Of a stretch of DNA of 7,641 nucleotides, positions 5,872 through 7,641 are shown in pieces. The position numbers were made by a program, and so were the translations under genes. The DNA comes from Burkholderiales bacterium (GTDB taxonomy: Bacteria > Pseudomonadota > Gammaproteobacteria > Burkholderiales > Burkholderiaceae_A). The DNA lies in assembly GCA_030834045.1 (NCBI GenBank), contig JAURFZ010000063.1, positions 1-7,641 on the forward strand. Reading direction: 5' to 3'. The notes under the pieces are model-generated. The model worked only from the letters and a program-made list of their open reading frames with translations, was not told the DNA's origin and did not search any database. Each line of letters starts with the position of its first letter. The stretch's first letter is position 1.

Positions 5872-7431
5872 ATGCCATGCCCCACCAGCCTACCGTCTTG
5901 GTCGATTCTTAAAGAACAGTCCAGGTCGGCGCCCGGGCTTCGCGAACCTTCGCCGTTTTCAATTCAAGCAGGTGAGCTTGTGCTTGACCTGTCCCTGCAA
6001 AGGGCGAACCAACCCATACGAAGTCAACTTGCCAAGCTCATTGACGAGGCAGGAGTATCGACCTTTCTGCAGCAAATGATTCGTGGGCAGATCGTCAACC
6101 TTACCGAGCAGCGTCCCGTTTTGCACATGGCGCTTCGTGCGGCTGAGAACAAGACCCAGCCCTGGGGTGCTGATATAGCCAATGCCATTCAAAGCCAACG
6201 AAAGCGGTTTCTTGGTTTCGCACAAGCCCTTCGCGATGGAACAGTTCATAACCACCTGGGACAGCCCTTCACACACGCCGTAAATATTGGTATTGGTGGG
6301 TCCGACCTTGGTCCACGAATGGCCTGTGCCGCACTCGGGCCTTCAAGCAAAAGCCTATTCCCTATTGAGTTTTTATCAAGCCCAGATCCATGGGCGGTTG
6401 AGGATGTTCTTCGACGCGTTGACCCTTTACGCACAGTCTTCATCGTGCAGTCAAAAAGCTTCTCAACACAAGAAACCATGGCGCTTTTTGAAACTATGAA
6501 GTCTTGGCTGCGCAGTCAGGGGGTCCCACTGGCCGCGCTTATGCAGCAGTTCGTTGCTGTTACAGCCCAGCCCGCACGCGCTAAGGCGCAAGGGTTTGAT
6601 GAAGAAAAGACATTTCTATTTTGGGATTGGGTTGGGGGCCGAACCTCGGTCTGGTCGGCTATCGGCCTGCCAATAGCCCTGCACTGCGGGCCACAGAGCT
6701 TTGAACAGATGCTTAAGGGCGCAGCCTTGATGGATGAGCACTTCCAAACTGCACCCAAAGACGGTAATTTGGCCCACTGGCTTGCACTGTTCGGCATCTG
6801 GAACCGAAACTTTCTGGGTTATTCGAGCCATGCGGTTGTCTGTTACGACTGGAGACTTCGGCTTTTCCCTGCCTTCCTGCAACAGCTTGAGATGGAATCA
6901 AACGGAAAACGTATTCAGAGGGATGGGGAGCCTTCGAAGGTTGGTACCGCACCCGTTATCTGGGGCGGGCTTGGACTTGATGGGCAGCATACCTATTTTC
7001 AACTACTGCATCAGGGCACCGACATTGTTCCTGTAGATTTTATTGGCGTTCATTCCAAAGGCCCTGGTTTTGTTCAGTCCTTGGAGAATCAAAGGATTGT
7101 GCAAGAGAGCCTCCAGGCGCAAAGACAGGCACTTGCACAGGGACGCACGGCAGAGGAGACCGTTGAGGCCATGCAGGCAGAAAATCTTACACCGGAGCGT
7201 ATGACGCAACTTACGCCCCACCGAACCTACCCTGGTCACCGACCTTCAAACTACCTTTTACTCACCAGAGACCTTACCGGATTGAGCCTTGGGCAGCTTA
7301 TTGCACTTTACGAGCACAAAGTTTTTACCCAAGCCGCTATTTGGAATATTCCGGCGTTTGACCAGTGGGGGGTTGAACTAGGCAAGTCAATTGCAAAGAA
7401 GATGAAAGGCAGCCAGTTTGTAGGTGGCTAG
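5872..7431 (+). CDS. pgi: Glucose-6-phosphate isomerase
   Basis: Cytoplasmic enzyme interconverting glucose 6-phosphate and fructose 6-phosphate in glycolysis and gluconeogenesis. The 519 residues are within the usual bacterial range and cover both SIS sugar-isomerase domains. Visible: NIGIGGSDLG (138-147), SKSFSTQET (phosphate-binding loop; usually SKTFTT), DWVGGRTSVWSAIG (252-265) containing the active-site R257, MESNGK with the expected base E342, GQHTY with H373, and the C-terminal signature AAIWNIPAFDQWGVELGK ending in K505. One oddity is T258, where the first family signature normally has Phe or Tyr after GGR. The start is the first ATG after the preceding stop with a suitable ribosome site; an out-of-frame ATG overlaps five bases later. 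Likely co-transcribed with the upstream oxidase gene. The function call is firm; the role of this gene pairing is not. Confidence 0.96.
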   Translation: MPCPTSLPSWSILKEQSRSAPGLREPSPFSIQAGELVLDLSLQRANQPIRSQLAKLIDEAGVSTFLQQMIRGQIVNLTEQRPVLHMALRAAENKTQPWGADIANAIQSQRKRFLGFAQALRDGTVHNHLGQPFTHAVNIGIGGSDLGPRMACAALGPSSKSLFPIEFLSSPDPWAVEDVLRRVDPLRTVFIVQSKSFSTQETMALFETMKSWLRSQGVPLAALMQQFVAVTAQPARAKAQGFDEEKTFLFWDWVGGRTSVWSAIGLPIALHCGPQSFEQMLKGAALMDEHFQTAPKDGNLAHWLALFGIWNRNFLGYSSHAVVCYDWRLRLFPAFLQQLEMESNGKRIQRDGEPSKVGTAPVIWGGLGLDGQHTYFQLLHQGTDIVPVDFIGVHSKGPGFVQSLENQRIVQESLQAQRQALAQGRTAEETVEAMQAENLTPERMTQLTPHRTYPGHRPSNYLLLTRDLTGLSLGQLIALYEHKVFTQAAIWNIPAFDQWGVELGKSIAKKMKGSQFVGG

Positions 7432-7445
7432 TCGAGAACTTAATT

Positions 7446-7484
7446 AGGACGCTCGATGGCTGTATGAACTTGTATAACCCTTAA
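7446..7484 (+). other. Two tiny ORFs ahead of the modA-like gene
   Basis: AGGA (7446-7449) stands six bases before an ATG at 7456 that opens only three codons, MAV, and stops at TGA (7465-7467). That stop overlaps the ATG at 7464 of a six-codon ORF, MNLYNP, ending in TAA (7482-7484), three bases before the ATG at 7488. The modA-like ATG itself has no recognisable ribosome site. The arrangement could load ribosomes for modA by re-initiation, or could be chance. Confidence 0.25.
7473..7478 (+). promoter_or_regulatory. Weak -10-like element before the modA-like gene
   Basis: TATAAC matches the -10 consensus at five of six positions and ends nine bases before the ATG at 7488, so transcription from it would give a leaderless or nearly leaderless message. 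The bases 17 upstream (CGCTCG) do not resemble a -35 box and no TGn extension is present. Tentative. Confidence 0.2.
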
Positions 7485-7487
7485 TTC

Positions 7488-7641
7488 ATGAGAACTTTTC
7501 TTGCCATCGTTGCATCCTTTATTCCAATAATTGCTCCCGCTCACGAGGTCACCGTAGCGGTGGCATCTAACTTTGCAGCGCCCATGAAAGTTATTGCCCA
7601 GGCTTTTGAGAACGATACCGGCTACAAGACAAAACTTGCTT
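7488..7641 (+). CDS. modA: ModA-like molybdate ABC transporter substrate-binding protein, 5' part
   Basis: Only the first 51 codons and one extra base are in the window; the gene continues past the right edge. The N terminus reads as an export signal: R2, a hydrophobic stretch from about F4 to I15, and A16-P17-A18 as a plausible cleavage site. The mature start VTVAVASNFAAPMKVIAQAFE followed by a Thr-Gly turn is typical of periplasmic ModA-type binding proteins, in which the Ser after the first beta strand contacts the oxyanion. It would deliver molybdate (or tungstate) to a ModBC permease. An in-frame TAA at 7482 excludes a longer start at ATG; no ribosome site is clear. The 56 bases between pgi and this ATG hold no convincing terminator. 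Because most of the protein is not visible, a related oxyanion- or thiamine-type binding protein is not fully excluded. Confidence 0.75.
   Translation, partial: MRTFLAIVASFIPIIAPAHEVTVAVASNFAAPMKVIAQAFENDTGYKTKLA

Noticed and set aside
7432..7456. TCGAG...CTCGA inverted repeat after pgi as a terminator
   Set aside because: The stem is only five base pairs with a 15-base loop and no T-run follows, so it does not look like an intrinsic terminator.

Overview
This window looks like ordinary chromosomal DNA from a proteobacterium of intermediate GC content. The style of the aminotransferase and glucose-6-phosphate isomerase proteins suggests Betaproteobacteria (Burkholderiales-like). That placement comes from remembered family resemblance, not a search. 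Gene density is high and no stretch longer than about 140 bases lacks a gene. I see no rRNA, tRNA, CRISPR array, insertion sequence, phage gene or defence gene.

Layout. On the minus strand, reading right to left, a class V aminotransferase of the serine/alanine/aspartate-glyoxylate type (2635 to 1406) is followed closely by nadB, L-aspartate oxidase (about 1349 to 1), whose 3' end is cut by the window edge. Both probably leave from one promoter in the divergent region 2636-2769. On the plus strand a very large fused FAD-linked oxidase/iron-sulfur protein of the D-lactate / D-2-hydroxyglutarate dehydrogenase (YdiJ-like) class (2770-5853) is followed after 18 bases by pgi, glucose-6-phosphate isomerase (5872-7431), probably as one transcript. 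The window ends in the first 51 codons of a ModA-like periplasmic substrate-binding protein (7488 onward).

How the genes may work together. The oxidase would turn a 2-hydroxyacid into a 2-oxoacid and pass electrons through its Fe-S part. If the substrate is glycolate, the product is glyoxylate, the usual acceptor of the divergently transcribed aminotransferase, which would make glycine. NadB consumes L-aspartate and makes iminosuccinate for NAD synthesis. A shared theme of 2-oxoacid, glyoxylate and aspartate handling is therefore plausible but is inference. pgi (glycolysis) and modA (molybdate uptake) have no obvious link to that theme.

The most informative non-coding part is 2636-2769. It holds a good sigma70-type promoter for the minus operon, whose -10 lies on top of a possible extended -10 for the plus operon, and a perfect 14-base palindrome just before the preferred start of the oxidase gene. 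I did not find convincing evidence of an entirely new biological system; the findings are modest, testable oddities.
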